Notes: generated from the sequence alone by a model not told the origin. Numbered from the stretch's first letter, positions 22,386 to 33,755 are shown. The stretch: DNA of 64,000 nucleotides from Mantis religiosa (GCA_030765055.1 JAUKNK010000150.1:67001-131000), one strand, 5' to 3'. Translations and numbers: made by a program.

Positions 22386-23324
22386 CTTTTAATGCATTAA
22401 TTTACTCATTCATTCATTTATTCATTCATCGTTGGATATGACGTGCCTGTTGAAGGGACAAAAAAATCTGTTTCTTCACTAAAATATTTCGAAACTAATA
22501 CTGTTATTAATTTGGCATTCCTTTATTAAAATATATCAAGCTATATATCTCCACAGAGAAACACCAAATTGCAAAATATTCTTTTTATTTGTCCGTCATA
22601 CAACAGAGTTCATATTCATTAAAACAAACAGCAGTTATCGTATATATGCAGCAGGTGAAATTACGCACCTTTATACTACGCGAGCAGACCTACTTCTCTT
22701 ACCGGCCGGTAGATGGAGACATCAAAGCTGTCCTCACAAGTCTTGTTCGTTCGGAATGGCATATGCATAACTGATAAATAAATATTGTTGGAACACATAT
22801 GTTATATCCAGTACACTTTTTGTTTAGTAAACAATTTCCAAGTTATTCTATGCTATAGGTATAAATAGTCCAGTGCCTATGATTTGCTCATTTGGGAGTT
22901 GCTAATCGTTCTGCTTTATTTTCAATTTCCTGGCCGTGCAAATGGAACGAAACTTCAAAACCATCACAGTGCAACCAGTTCTTAAGGAATTTGAATGCTA
23001 TTTAAGCCTATTATTGTAGCTTGGTAATTTATATTTTATTACTGACGTTCTTTAACTGCTGTGGTTCTCAGCGTTCTATTCTATATTGGAGATAAAAGAA
23101 TGATTAATTTTGCTCACAGGCCACTTTTTAGGATTGGGATTCTTTAAGTGTCCTAAATCTGTAATTCTGGACCACTGATTTTATTTTTGTTTATTTTTCA
23201 AAACAAATGGTTTTAGAAAGCGCCATCCACCGTAAAGTTTGGATATGAATGATTCTCGAGCCAACACATAATAAAAAATGGTTTAGGACTACGACTTTTA
23301 GAATTTTGAAAATTAACTCTTGGT
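22386..23324. other. Right-arm sequence without recognised genes
   Basis: Mirror of 17767-18724. The only ORFs are shadows (for example 22589-22774). Confidence 0.5.
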
Positions 23325-23552
23325 TTAAGTTACGTCGTCCAACATTAAGTCGTATCAAACGATGAATTAATTGGATGAAATGCTGTTCATATGAGCCCAG
23401 GGTTCAGAGAGCTTAGAGTTATCTGACATTCGTGTTTTAGGATAAGGAAAATTCGCGGGTAAATCTTATCCATGCACTCTGACTGAGATTCGAACTCGGG
23501 ACCACTTGAACGTGCGGCAGACACACTATCATCTACGCTACCGAGGCTGGCC
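23325..23552 (-). mobile_element. SINE family A (right arm)
   Basis: Mirror of 17541-17766, with the same boundaries and only scattered substitutions. Confidence 0.87.
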
Positions 23553-23989
23553 TTTAATTCTATGGAAAGTAAGGTCGTTGTCAGAGAAAACACACACCAC
23601 ACAGTGATTAATGATGGCAGACAAGTTAAAAGTGAAGGAAATAGCATAAGTTTGCTGACAGAAGATTCATCTGAGCTAACCTCTGTATTACAGTCATAAT
23701 GATGTATGCACACTTTGACATAAATGTATCATATAAAACTTGAACCCTAGGTTTGATGAACCAGATAGCAGCACAACGGGACGGATAGAATCAGGTTCAG
23801 CAGTCTCTGTTCCTGCCGTTACAACTGAATGAACACTGTAGATGGCTACCCTTTATTTACCCTTCTTCTGAGTAAAGGAAGCATAAATGTAGCTTTAGAA
23901 ACCTGAAATGAGAATTTCATGAAATTTCATAGCTATACTTTCTCTTTCTCTCTTTACAATGATCGAGATTTTCAGCATTGAACTTATCC

Positions 23990-25119
23990 TTAAAGTCGCC
24001 AGTACTTCATCTAAATAAGTACTCGGAACATCTATATCCTACAGGAGGAAATGCTGAAATCTGTACTATCCTCCAAGAAATGCTTGAAAATCAAACTAAA
24101 GGCCGGTACAACGACGGAGAGCCAAGCGAACGTATCGCTGTTGACTGAGCTGGACCATTCCCTAAGTCCGACTGCGGCAAAAGTACCTGATGGTGGCTGT
24201 GTACTACTTCACCAAGTGGCCGGAGGTGTATGCCATCCCGAACCAGGAGACGAAGAAAATCACAGACTGCCTTGTGCAGCAACTGTCCTGCCGTTTTGAG
24301 GTGACTTGGAGCTCTACAGTGACCTGGGCACCAATTTTAAGTCTCACCTAATGAATGAGGCACTGGAAATTCTTGGGGTTAACAAGTCCCGCACGAAACC
24401 TCTACATCCCCTTTTTGACGGCATGGTCGACAGATACATCAATATCTTAGAAGAACACCTGAGGAAGGTCGTGGCCAGCCATCAGTGAGACTGGGAGGTA
24501 AAGGTGCCACTGCTCGTGCTGGCCTACCGCTCGTCAAAACACGACACCTAGGGGATGACGCCCGCAAGCTTAATGTTCGGCCAAGAGCTACCCCTCTCTT
24601 GTGACGTGGTTTTTGCGAGTGCCCGGAACAAAACAGATAACAACCGAGTATTTGGAAAACCTCGTGGACCATCTCCATGAGGTGCATGAGATTGCTCATC
24701 AGAACATCCAGAGGACGAGCGAAGGCATGAAGACCCCGTACGACAGGCAAGCCAACAGCCAAGGAGTCCAGCAGGGTGACCTGGTCTGGTTGTACCGCCC
24801 TACCCGGATCAAGGGACTCTGACCGAAAAATTCACAACCGTGGCAAGAACCGTACCGGGTGGTAAAGAGAATTAACGAGGTGGTCTACAGCATTCAGAAG
24901 GTGCCCCGAGGTAAGATGTTGGTGGTATATCTGGATCTTCTGGCCCACTACCATGGTGCTCTTCGGGACGACCAGCCATGTGGAGGGAGTAATGTCACTG
25001 AGGCATATGCGAAACAGAGCTACGCGTGGGAAGGAATTGGCCAACGCGTGGGCGCGGAGCGGGAAGCCTGCTGAGAGAGAGAGACCGAGATAGCCCGAAC
25101 TTTCCCGCTGCATCGTTAT
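23990..25119 (+). pseudogene. Gypsy pol 3' fragment (integrase), right arm
   Basis: Plus-strand mirror of 15589-17105. Near 24160 the first-Asp block is shifted out of frame. 'YSDLGTNFKSHLMNEA' and 'DGMVDRYINILEEH' (Glu present) lie in the ORF 24306-24488. 'QQGDLVWLYRPTRIKG' follows at 24775-24820 and a tail runs to 25074. It lacks the 15829-16196 insertion of the left copy, so it shows the original, uninterrupted sequence. Several frameshifts; no RT or gag. Confidence 0.9.
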
Positions 25120-25412
25120 TGTTACCGAGCGTTCCACTAATTTCTAGAACAATGACTGGGAGGTTAGCATCACGGACGGATGAGTCAGTTGTTAGTTGAA
25201 AGTTGAGAACTTATAATCGTTTGCAGCATTGCAGTGATTTGAAAGTGAATTTTTTGATTGTTTAGGTAGGCTGAAGCAACGACAGACTGTATTGGTGTAT
25301 GTTACGTCATCCTGCTGCTGTTAGGGCCTTATAAAGTCTTTCTACTGAAAATAAAGAGCATTTTGAATTTCTGCAAACTAGACTTTTAATTCTAAGAACC
25401 CATAGAGTAACA
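25120..25412 (+). mobile_element. 3' LTR of the Gypsy fragment (right arm)
   Basis: 293 bp, TGTTACCGAGCG ... ATAGAGTAACA, with AATAAAG near 25351. Mirror of 15295-15588. The end segment 'TTTTGAATTTCTGCAAACT' links it to the LTRs at 1-316 and 60018-60548. Confidence 0.82.
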
Positions 25413-25585
25413 ATATCTTAAACTTGGGTATATTTTTCGAAACCTTGCAGACATGGGGAATATCAAAGATAATAAATATTTTTCGGTGAAAAATGGGCGT
25501 TCGGTGTGCAGGAAGCTTCTTGAACATTTTCTGGTGACATCCTTATAATACAGCAAACTTAAATACCAGTTGGGTGTTTGTTTGA

Positions 25586-26602
25586 GGGCACTGGGAAGTC
25601 GATAGGTTAAAAAAAAAATCTTTTTGTTTTTTGTCTTTAGTTGTTAAAATTTTATAATTCTTTGGCTTTAAAGTGATATATGTATATATAACATAGGTTT
25701 TCAGCTGGTATTACAGCCCTTTAATTCGTCAATTTAAAGATGGCGGCGTAATGATACGCCCACTTCCTGAGAATGGTGCTTGATCTTTGATCGTGATTTC
25801 CCAAAACCTTGATTTTTTATACTTTGGGTGCATGTTTCTCAAAAACTATAAAATATATTGACACAAAATTTGTAGTGGCTATGTGTCAATGTTCCTTGAA
25901 CACATTCGGCTAACATTTATATTCATGTGATTTATAAAATGGATGAAAGCAAATATTCAGTCCTTGATAATATTATCCTTTTTTTTACTCAAAACTAATT
26001 AATTTTTCATGTGCACAGTATAAACTATATGTAATTTTCATTTATCCGATATTATTAAACTGTATCTTAGGGTATTTAGGATTAAACTTGGTGCATGTAG
26101 CTTTAAATTACTGCAAGTAAAGTGTACCTGAAATATAGGGTGAAATATTTTTTTTTCAGTACACACGGTGTGATTTATGCCCCCTTTGCATGGACCAATG
26201 TGAACATAAATTAAAAATTATACAACAGTTCAATGCACACATCCTTATACAGTAATAATACCGAGTTTCAATTTCTGATAATGTTTAGTTTTCTATATAT
26301 TCAAATTTTAATATTGGTAAATATTAGCCTTGGCTCAGTGGTTAGACCGCTTGGCTCTCACCAAGACGGCCCGGGTTCGATCCCAGGCGAACGTAAAGTG
26401 AGATTTGTGGTGGACAACGCGGCGCTGGGGGAGGGTTTTCTCCGGGATCTCCGGTTTCCCCAGCCATCTCATTCCACCGATGCTCCATCATCACCTCATG
26501 TATCATCAGTGTCATCGCCTGCGATGTCGTATGAGGTAAAAGCGAACGTTAAACACTACACATTTCATTTCCTTTCTGGGTAAAAATAACTACCCAGTGC
26601 CC
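25586..26602. mobile_element. Non-autonomous TIR element (copy 2, right arm, with nested SINE)
   Basis: TIRs GGGCACTGGGAAGT ... ACTACCCAGTGCCC, flanked by TTGA at 25582-25585 and 26603-26606, the inverse of the left arm's TCAA. It is 1017 bp long because SINE B sits inside at 26331-26574; without that it is close to the 763 bp of the left copy. Confidence 0.85.
26331..26574 (+). mobile_element. SINE family B, right arm only
   Basis: 'TGGCTCAGTGGTTAGACCGC' head, B-box 'GGGTTCGATCCCAGG', body 'GTGGACAACGCGGCGCTGG' and tail 'GTTAAACACTACACATTTC'. The left arm has an empty site between 'TTAGCCTTG' and 'TCTGGGTAAA', so this insertion postdates the inverted duplication. Confidence 0.9.
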
Positions 26603-26851
26603 TTGAATTTTAAACTTTGGAATACTCTCAACAGGGTACTACGTAACAGGCGTGGTCATTTTCTGGTATATACTTCCTCTAGATTTCAGGGAAACAAAGC
26701 ATACTTGCGGTGAAGTATCCACATATAATTAAAGGGTGTAATGTAGTGCATGGTTCTATTTATGGTAGAGAATACACAAAGACGATTCTAGAAAAACGCA
26801 ATTCCTTATGAAATATAACAGGAGTGGGGAGATTTTTCCGCGCGGGCGGGC

Positions 26852-26897
26852 ATGTGTGTGTGTGCGTGTGTGTGCGTGCGTGCGCGTGTGTGTACGC
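26852..26897. repeat. GT/GC microsatellite, interrupted by the Gypsy-type element
   Basis: Inverse of the left-arm CA array but shorter. It ends in TACGC, where the LTR element starts; the other side of the array (ACGCACACGC) is at 34669-34678. Confidence 0.92.
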
Positions 26898-27796
26898 TGA
26901 AACAGTTATTTTATGTTGTCCCCAAAGAGTTTCAAATATTGTATTATGTGAGGTTAAGTAGAGTGAGTCATGCACAGAGAAGCTATGTAAGTGGAAATGA
27001 CGTCACAAAAGTGTTGAATAACAAACTTATTTGGGATTGGTGTGACGCGTATATCGTAAAACGTGGACCAATCAGATATAAAAGATTTTACGTTGCCATG
27101 GAGGATATTCAATATTCCTCTAGGGGGGTCGAACTATTAGCGAAATGCTAATGTGTAGAAGAAGATGAACTGGTTATTCTTCTCCTAACAGTCACCGTGA
27201 ACGGATGTAAAATTCTCTTCTTAAACGCCGTTGTGTGCGGAAGAATATAAGTCTATTCTCATAACAATCATCGAGTATAACTAGATAATCTTTACATTAA
27301 ATATCATCGCTAGAAGACACACAATTTAATTATTATACACGGTAGTGAACAACCGTATAAAACTTTTGATTCTTGCACGCATCCAGATATAAACGCGTCA
27401 CATCAAGTGAATCTTGTGTAAGAATAGTGTTATAAATGTTGTATCATACATTTTGTTCGAACTGGTGTTGATTGAAGTAAGGAAATAAAAGTTTCTACAT
27501 TATTTAATACAGAGAAAAATGATTACTCATTTTACGTAAAATTTCCTTCCGCCGTACCACCCCTGTAAAAGAAGATATCTTGCTCAACCGACTGAAGTCA
27601 CGCCGAGGTAAGCTGGGACTTCAAGAACCATCTATTCCATCCACCAAAATGTCGCCACATCGAGGGATATAATTACTCCATCACCCATTGACGTTGGGAA
27701 TCTACCCAAACCACTTCAACCCTGTTCCAAATGGTCACCTCAACGAGGGGCATAATTCGTCATCCATCAATACGATTCGACACAAACCCTGTAACA
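26898..27796 (+). repeat. 5' LTR
   Basis: 899 bp, TGAAACAG ... CTGTAACA. An AATAAA signal lies near 27485. It should hold the promoter and the transcript start. A 70-codon ORF (part of 26852-27151) is repeated in the 3' LTR (33811-34023) and is not considered a gene. Confidence 0.96.
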
Positions 27797-27798
27797 AA

Positions 27799-27822
27799 TG
27801 GCGCCCCAACGGGGACCCGAAT
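27799..27822 (+). promoter_or_regulatory. Primer binding site, lysine-tRNA-like
   Basis: TGGCGCCCCAACGGGGACC starts two bases after the LTR. The pattern TGGCGCCC-AAC-GGGAC resembles the complement of a lysine tRNA 3' end with a few mismatches. It would prime minus-strand DNA synthesis. The tRNA identity is inferred. Confidence 0.75.
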
Positions 27823-27971
27823 AGGCAGAAGGAGGATTACACCACAGGAGAATAAATAGTGTAATGGACAGGTAACTTCGAATCAAGAAAGAAGAAAGAA
27901 GAAAAGTGAGTACGGAAAAATCTTAATAGATAATTAATAGAAAAAGTGACAAAATTATAATTTTCATTTTT

Positions 27972-30089
27972 ATGTTATTAAGAAAGGGAAAGATATTACC
28001 TAAAATGGAAGGTAAAAAATTAACAGACAATAAGAATAAAAATATTGGGGAAGGAGTGGAAAGACTAGTTAGTGATAAGAGAGCAGAAATACAAGAAGTC
28101 ACGGAAGTAGTGGAAGGAATGATTAGTGATGATGCAGGAACAAGTAGAACAGAAATTATGCAGAGTAAAGATAATGAAATGATAATAGACAGGTTAGAGA
28201 AAATGATGAGTAATTTTGATGCTAAAATGGATAATTTAAATGCTAAAGTAGATCAAAGTTCAGAGAAATTAGAAGCTAGGATAGATCAAGGTTTAGGTAA
28301 CCTAAGAAATGAAATTGAGAAGGGAAGAGAAGAGTGTAGAGAAGGCATAAAATCTTTAAAACAGAAAATAGAATCTCATGATGGAGAAATGTCTAGGTTA
28401 AAAGAGATGTTTCAGGAAATGAAAATAAGTCAGGAAAATGTAGTAAAAGATATAAGAAGTGAATTGGCTAAGGAGTCAGAAATCCTTAAGCAACAACAAG
28501 TAGAATTTGTAGAAAAACAAAAAATAGAAATAGGGGAATTAGAGAATAGAATAAGACAAGAAATAGATGTAGTCTTATTAGATAATTCACGGAAATACCA
28601 TGAGGAAAATATTGAAATACAGAATAATTTTGTAAGAGAGGTAAATAGTATCAGAAATGATGTTAAACTAATTGCTACTGAGGTGCAAACACAACAAGAT
28701 GAACTAAAAGTTAAATATGATGAAGTCAGTAAGTTGAATAGTGAAATGATTACAAGAATAGATTTGGCACAGGAAAGTTTTGAGAGAGAGAAAGAAAACA
28801 TTAGCAAGCTGAATCAAGTTGTGATTGCATTACAGGCAAGCAAAATTTCTGAGAACCAGAGGGTAATAAAATCTAAGAATATTACATGTATAGACTTACC
28901 TGGTAATTCAGGTAATATTGTACAAAACTTAGAGAATTATTTGGAGAGTGACGATACAGAATCTTTGTCACCTGATTGTGAAGTAAATGGTAATAGACAA
29001 ATACAAAACATGCACACACATACACAGTTACACAGTCAAGGTAACACAAATTGTACAAATTATTTGTTGCATGACATAAGTCCACCTACTTTCGAAGAAG
29101 AATCGGGAGACAATCCCAAAATATTTCTAAAGGAATTAGAAGAATATTTTAAAATTAAAAAGATTCCAAATGAATTTAGAATGATGATTGTTAAAAGGTG
29201 TTTGAAGAAAAATGCTTTAGAATGGCTGAGGTTAACATTAGCTTCACATGAAACGTATAGTATGTTTAGGAATGTGTTTATAAATAGGTTCTGGGGTCCA
29301 GAAAGACAGAGAAGAATTAAAGTCGAACTGGCCACTGGTAAATTCGAGTTCAGGAAGGGTGTGTCCATGACTGAATATTTCCTAAAACTTGCTAACAAAA
29401 GCAAACTTGTGAATCCAGATATGTCAGAGACCGAGATCGTGAATATGCTAATACGACATTATCCACCACACATTAGAAACCACCTAATTGTGGCTAAGCC
29501 CGTCGACTTTACTGATATGATTGAGTTATTATCAGAATTTGAGGCTCATAACCTTACTTCTGATTCTACTCATAGTCAAGTTGATCCTGACAAGACTCAT
29601 ATAGAAGAAAAGCAAGTAAATAGACAGGAAGTAAGACCAACATTCGGGGAAAATCACAACCATACTAACCAAAATCAAAATAGTTTTAACCAAAATTGGG
29701 GCGGGGCACGTTCAAGAGACAACTATGAACGAAGAGAGTACAACCCCAGAAAAACATATGAATCGGTAGTGCCAGGTATAGGAAGGAGAATTCCAAATAC
29801 TCCTAGGAGGAATTATAATAATAACCAACCTGTGGGAAATGTGAGGAGTAATCAGGTGAATCAACTGAGGTTTTACAGGGGAAATAACCTAAGAACAGGT
29901 TATCAAAGTAGAGGAAGAGGAACTAGCATTGAAAACTCTTCATTAAGAGATTTTGGGGGTCCTAGGTTTGAAAGGGCAGACAATAACCTAGAAAGGACAC
30001 AGACTCAGGGAATAGAAAGAGAAATAAATAACGATAGTACCAACCCAACTGCTAGTGTAACTACCGACCGCACTAATGCGGAAAATTGA
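27972..30089 (+). CDS. gag: Gag-like protein of the Ty3/Gypsy-type element
   Basis: 705 codons, intact. Residues about 60-290 are a long, highly charged coiled-coil region (Lys/Glu-rich heptads). Residues about 370-540 form the retrotransposon gag core ('FEEESGDNPKIFLKELEEYF', 'ALEWLRLTLAS', 'FINRFWGP', 'MTEYFLKLANKS'), which should assemble the particle. The C-terminus (about 570-690) is rich in Arg, Asn and Gly and may bind RNA; it has no CCHC zinc knuckle, which many Gypsy gags carry. The first ATG of the frame is at 27972, 173 bases after the PBS. The last 13 bases overlap the pol frame in -1 register. Confidence 0.93.
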   Translation: MLLRKGKILPKMEGKKLTDNKNKNIGEGVERLVSDKRAEIQEVTEVVEGMISDDAGTSRTEIMQSKDNEMIIDRLEKMMSNFDAKMDNLNAKVDQSSEKLEARIDQGLGNLRNEIEKGREECREGIKSLKQKIESHDGEMSRLKEMFQEMKISQENVVKDIRSELAKESEILKQQQVEFVEKQKIEIGELENRIRQEIDVVLLDNSRKYHEENIEIQNNFVREVNSIRNDVKLIATEVQTQQDELKVKYDEVSKLNSEMITRIDLAQESFEREKENISKLNQVVIALQASKISENQRVIKSKNITCIDLPGNSGNIVQNLENYLESDDTESLSPDCEVNGNRQIQNMHTHTQLHSQGNTNCTNYLLHDISPPTFEEESGDNPKIFLKELEEYFKIKKIPNEFRMMIVKRCLKKNALEWLRLTLASHETYSMFRNVFINRFWGPERQRRIKVELATGKFEFRKGVSMTEYFLKLANKSKLVNPDMSETEIVNMLIRHYPPHIRNHLIVAKPVDFTDMIELLSEFEAHNLTSDSTHSQVDPDKTHIEEKQVNRQEVRPTFGENHNHTNQNQNSFNQNWGGARSRDNYERREYNPRKTYESVVPGIGRRIPNTPRRNYNNNQPVGNVRSNQVNQLRFYRGNNLRTGYQSRGRGTSIENSSLRDFGGPRFERADNNLERTQTQGIEREINNDSTNPTASVTTDRTNAEN

Positions 30090-31528
30090 GTACCAAATCA
30101 TTTTGTGCCTTGGAAAGTGGTTCGGTAGAAATGACACAGGGCAAAATCAAAATTCAAAATTTACCAGAAGATAAGCTCACTCTCTCCAGAAGTAAAGATC
30201 GGGAATTAGTAAATCCACCTCAGATTAACCTTCGTATAGGCGATAGCGAATATAAAGTAGGGATAGACACAGGAGCTAGTTCATCAGTAATAAGTGAGAA
30301 CTTATTCAAGGAATTACTATCCAAGTTTAGGATTGAATATTTAAACGTGTGTAATGTATACTGTAGCACAGCTATTGGGAAAAAGAAAGATAAAGTTAAA
30401 TATCAAGCGTTAATTCCTGCGCGAATAGATGATTTTAATTTCAATTTTATCGTATTGGTAATACCAAACTTAGCTCGTGATATTATTATTGGCAATGATG
30501 TATTGTATGGTTGGCAAAGTGTGATAGATTTCGAAAAACATGAAATGAAGGTCAAAGGAGATAATGAAGTAATAAGAATAAATTTGTTAGAAGAAATTAT
30601 ATTAAAAGAGGATGAGAAGGATAGTATAAATAATGATAGGTTTTTTGTAGAAAATATAATATTATACGAAGAAGATATAATTAATAATGAAGAAGATGAT
30701 AGTGGTAAAGAAAATTTACTTTTAAATAATAAAGAAAATGATACGTTTGACCTTGGAGATCATTGTTGCCAAATAAACACATTAAATACCGACACCGAGC
30801 GAAAACAAGAAGAGGAAGAAATGATATTCCAAAGAACTTTGAAAGAAAAGTTAGGGAAAACATACAATTTAAATCACGCGCAAAGAGAACAGTTGAGGTT
30901 ATGTATACTAAAGAACAGGAACGTTTTTAGTACGAAACCTGGATTGTGTAATAAGTACATACATACATTTAAGGTGAACGACATTGCTCCTTATACTCAT
31001 AAAAGTAGATCTGTGCCTATCGCTATTAGACAACAAGCATCTGAAGTAATAAACGATATGCTAGAAAATGGAATTATAGAGATTTCTAATTCGCCTTACC
31101 TACATCCTTTGTGTTGGGTACATAAATCGAACGGAACACTGCGTATGACGATTGACGCAAGAAAGATAAACTCACTAACACAACCCGATCACTTCAGACC
31201 TCTTGGAGTTGATGAGGTATTATCAAAATTAGGACGTGGAAAATATTTTTCAAAATTAGATTTGGTTTCATCGTATTGGCAGATACCACTAGATGAATCT
31301 GTTCGAAAATACACAGGATTCAATTTTGGAGGAAAAATATACCAATTCAAAACATGTGGTTTTGGATTATCCACTAGCGGAAGTGCATTACTTCGAGCGT
31401 TACATAATATTTTCGGAGATACCATAGAAAATTTCGCTCTACAATATATTGATGATTTTCTTATTTTTGATCAAATATTTCGACGATCATATATCACATT
31501 TAAATTATATATTTACAAAATTTTCTGA
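30086..31528 (+). CDS. pol: Pol, first part: protease and most of the reverse transcriptase
   Basis: 480 codons, open from 30077 in the -1 frame relative to gag, so translation probably needs a frameshift or restart at the short overlap (GCGGAAAATTGA). Residues 60-70 IDTGASSSVIS are the aspartic protease active site. The RT runs from about 300 with 'GIIEISNSPYLHPLCWVHK', 'LRMTIDARKINSLT', 'YFSKLDLVSSYWQIPL' and the catalytic YIDD at 454-457. About ten codons past YIDD the frame departs from the RT pattern and ends at 31528. The continuation lies in the +1-shifted frame from 31449. The break, near 31460-31490, would abolish a full-length Pol unless it is a sequencing error. Confidence 0.93.
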   Translation: MSTKSFCALESGSVEMTQGKIKIQNLPEDKLTLSRSKDRELVNPPQINLRIGDSEYKVGIDTGASSSVISENLFKELLSKFRIEYLNVCNVYCSTAIGKKKDKVKYQALIPARIDDFNFNFIVLVIPNLARDIIIGNDVLYGWQSVIDFEKHEMKVKGDNEVIRINLLEEIILKEDEKDSINNDRFFVENIILYEEDIINNEEDDSGKENLLLNNKENDTFDLGDHCCQINTLNTDTERKQEEEEMIFQRTLKEKLGKTYNLNHAQREQLRLCILKNRNVFSTKPGLCNKYIHTFKVNDIAPYTHKSRSVPIAIRQQASEVINDMLENGIIEISNSPYLHPLCWVHKSNGTLRMTIDARKINSLTQPDHFRPLGVDEVLSKLGRGKYFSKLDLVSSYWQIPLDESVRKYTGFNFGGKIYQFKTCGFGLSTSGSALLRALHNIFGDTIENFALQYIDDFLIFDQIFRRSYITFKLYIYKIF

Positions 31529-33623
31529 AAGTGGTATGACAGTAAATCTGGATAAATCGCAATTTATTGCCAAAGAGATTGAATTTCTAGGTTATATTAT
31601 ATCTGAAAAAGGCATGACACCGAATCCAGAAAGAATCAAATCGATTGAAGCTATCCCTCCACCAAAGAACATCAAGCAATTAAGAAGATTTATGGGAATA
31701 CTACAATATGAGAGTAGGTTCGTTATAAATTATGCCAAAGAGCTTAGTCCTTTGAGGGAACTTCTTAAGGAAAATTCAATTTGGAAATGGACTGAAGAAC
31801 ATCAACAGGCTTTTCAAAACGTGAAAGAATTATTTAAAAATGCCATTCTTTTGGAAAGACCCATTCAAAATCAACCATTCAATATATATTCTGATGCTAG
31901 CATTCAAGCTTATGCAGCTGTACTAACGCGGATTGATGTATCTGGAAATAATCACGTAATTGCTACTGCTTCCAGAGCATTGCACAAAATAGAAGCTAAT
32001 GCTTGCATAACCGAATTGGAAATTGGAGCTATATATTTTGCTTTACAAAAATTTCGGCAATATGTATACAATACCAAAGTTATTGTGTATACAGATCACA
32101 TTAGTTTGTCATTTATAAAGAAATGTAAATTAACTAGCTCAAAAATATCTCGTTATATTCATGAAATTACTTCGTATGCTATTGAGATTAGGCACATTCC
32201 AGGAAAAGAAAACATATTTAGTGATTTATTATCAAGACTAAGATTGGAAGGGGAAATCCCAGAAACGTTATCACATCCACATCATGAGATTAAATTGTTC
32301 GAATTAAATTTTAAATGGAATAGAAACCTAACCCAAAAGTTTAAGAATATTTCGGAAACCCAACAAAATGATCCAAAATTGTCTTTATTGCTACAACAAG
32401 TTCCAGAAATTGGAGAAAATATAAATTGTAACATAGCAAAGAAAAATGGTATTCTTTACAAATTACATGGGGATGTAATACGAAAATGGAAAGTGATAGT
32501 TCCGAGTAGTTTGGAAGAAAATGTAATAAATTCTTTTCATCAAAATTTAGCACATTCAGGATGTGAAAAAACTGCTATGACTATAAAAGAACAATTGTAC
32601 ATTAAACATATTGACAAGAAGGTTAGGAAATTAATTTCAACATGTGAATTGTGTCAGAAAGCTAAACCAATAAACGTCAGATATGATTTTGAACCTCAAA
32701 CTATCATCAGGGATAGAAAGAACGAACTAGTTGCTATTGATGCTCATGGAGAAATGCCAGCTAGTCAACACAATTGCAAATACATTTTTGTAATGTTTGA
32801 TATTTTTTCTAAATTCGTAAAAATTTATCCTGTACAAAATATCAAAAGCAGAACGTGCTTAAATAAAATTTTAAAAGATTGGATACCAAAGTATGGGTCA
32901 ATAAAGGCAATATTATCAGACAACGCAACGGTTCACCGGAGTAAATTGTTTACTTCAGAGATGAAGAACAATAATATTAAGATGTATTACTCTTCAGCAT
33001 ATTTTCCCCAAGGAAATCCTTGCGAGAGAGTGATGCGTGATTTAGGCTTGTATTTCAGAATTCTGTGTCATTCTAACCACCGAGGCTGGTACAAAGACTG
33101 CCATATTATTGAGAAAATCATTAACAATACCCCAAACTCTACTACCAAATTTTCACCAATCGAATTAATGACTGGACTACAACCTGAACCTCTAGTAATA
33201 AAAGCACCGACAACCTTAAAAGTAGATGAAATGGAATTGAATGAAGAAGAAAAGTGTGCTGAAGCATTTCGAAGAATAAAAGGAAAAGCAGAGAAAAGAT
33301 TATCAAAGATACAAAGAAAAGGAGCGAAATGGAATCCTGAAATAAATGATAAAGTTCTAGTAAAGACATTTAATATCTCCAGTTCTAAAATCAAATCCTA
33401 TTGGAGAATGAATTTGTTATATAAAGGTCCATATAAAATAGTAAGAAAATTTGGGGATCATACGTACGAATTAAGAGACGATGATAATAAAATGATAGGA
33501 AAATATCACAAAACACTTTTAAAACCATTCAAAAGCCTTGACACTCACCAGAACAAAAAAAAAAAAAAATATGTTTATGAATTACTGAAAAATGTTTTGT
33601 TTATTATTATTGTGTTCGAATAA
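31449..33623 (+). CDS. pol: Pol, second part: RT end, RNase H and integrase
   Basis: 724 codons; the true continuation starts around 31475 (FDDHISHLNYIFTKF). RT thumb at 20-110. RNase H has acids at D149 (YSDAS), E189/E191, D216 (YTDH) and D259. Integrase: zinc-binding H364, H369, C399, C402; catalytic D431, D491 (LSDNA) and E526 (GNPCERV), with 34 residues between the last two. The C-terminal part ends in a basic stretch. It should insert the cDNA with a 4-bp duplication, as seen at the ends. The start codon is a shadow; the reading frame is not independent of the preceding ORF. Confidence 0.93.
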   Translation: MMIFLFLIKYFDDHISHLNYIFTKFSESGMTVNLDKSQFIAKEIEFLGYIISEKGMTPNPERIKSIEAIPPPKNIKQLRRFMGILQYESRFVINYAKELSPLRELLKENSIWKWTEEHQQAFQNVKELFKNAILLERPIQNQPFNIYSDASIQAYAAVLTRIDVSGNNHVIATASRALHKIEANACITELEIGAIYFALQKFRQYVYNTKVIVYTDHISLSFIKKCKLTSSKISRYIHEITSYAIEIRHIPGKENIFSDLLSRLRLEGEIPETLSHPHHEIKLFELNFKWNRNLTQKFKNISETQQNDPKLSLLLQQVPEIGENINCNIAKKNGILYKLHGDVIRKWKVIVPSSLEENVINSFHQNLAHSGCEKTAMTIKEQLYIKHIDKKVRKLISTCELCQKAKPINVRYDFEPQTIIRDRKNELVAIDAHGEMPASQHNCKYIFVMFDIFSKFVKIYPVQNIKSRTCLNKILKDWIPKYGSIKAILSDNATVHRSKLFTSEMKNNNIKMYYSSAYFPQGNPCERVMRDLGLYFRILCHSNHRGWYKDCHIIEKIINNTPNSTTKFSPIELMTGLQPEPLVIKAPTTLKVDEMELNEEEKCAEAFRRIKGKAEKRLSKIQRKGAKWNPEINDKVLVKTFNISSSKIKSYWRMNLLYKGPYKIVRKFGDHTYELRDDDNKMIGKYHKTLLKPFKSLDTHQNKKKKKYVYELLKNVLFIIIVFE

Positions 33624-33755
33624 TTTCTGATTTTATATTGTTATTTTAAATTGTATTAATTGTTCATTGTTGTAATAATGTTTAATTATTGGGGCATTCT
33701 TTAGAATATATGGAACAATATTATTGGAAGATTTAAGTTAATTTTCCATATATTC

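Noticed and set aside
26852..27151. 99-codon ORF, partly repeated at 33811-34023
   Set aside because: It lies in the LTRs; repetition reflects the LTR pair and not a gene family.
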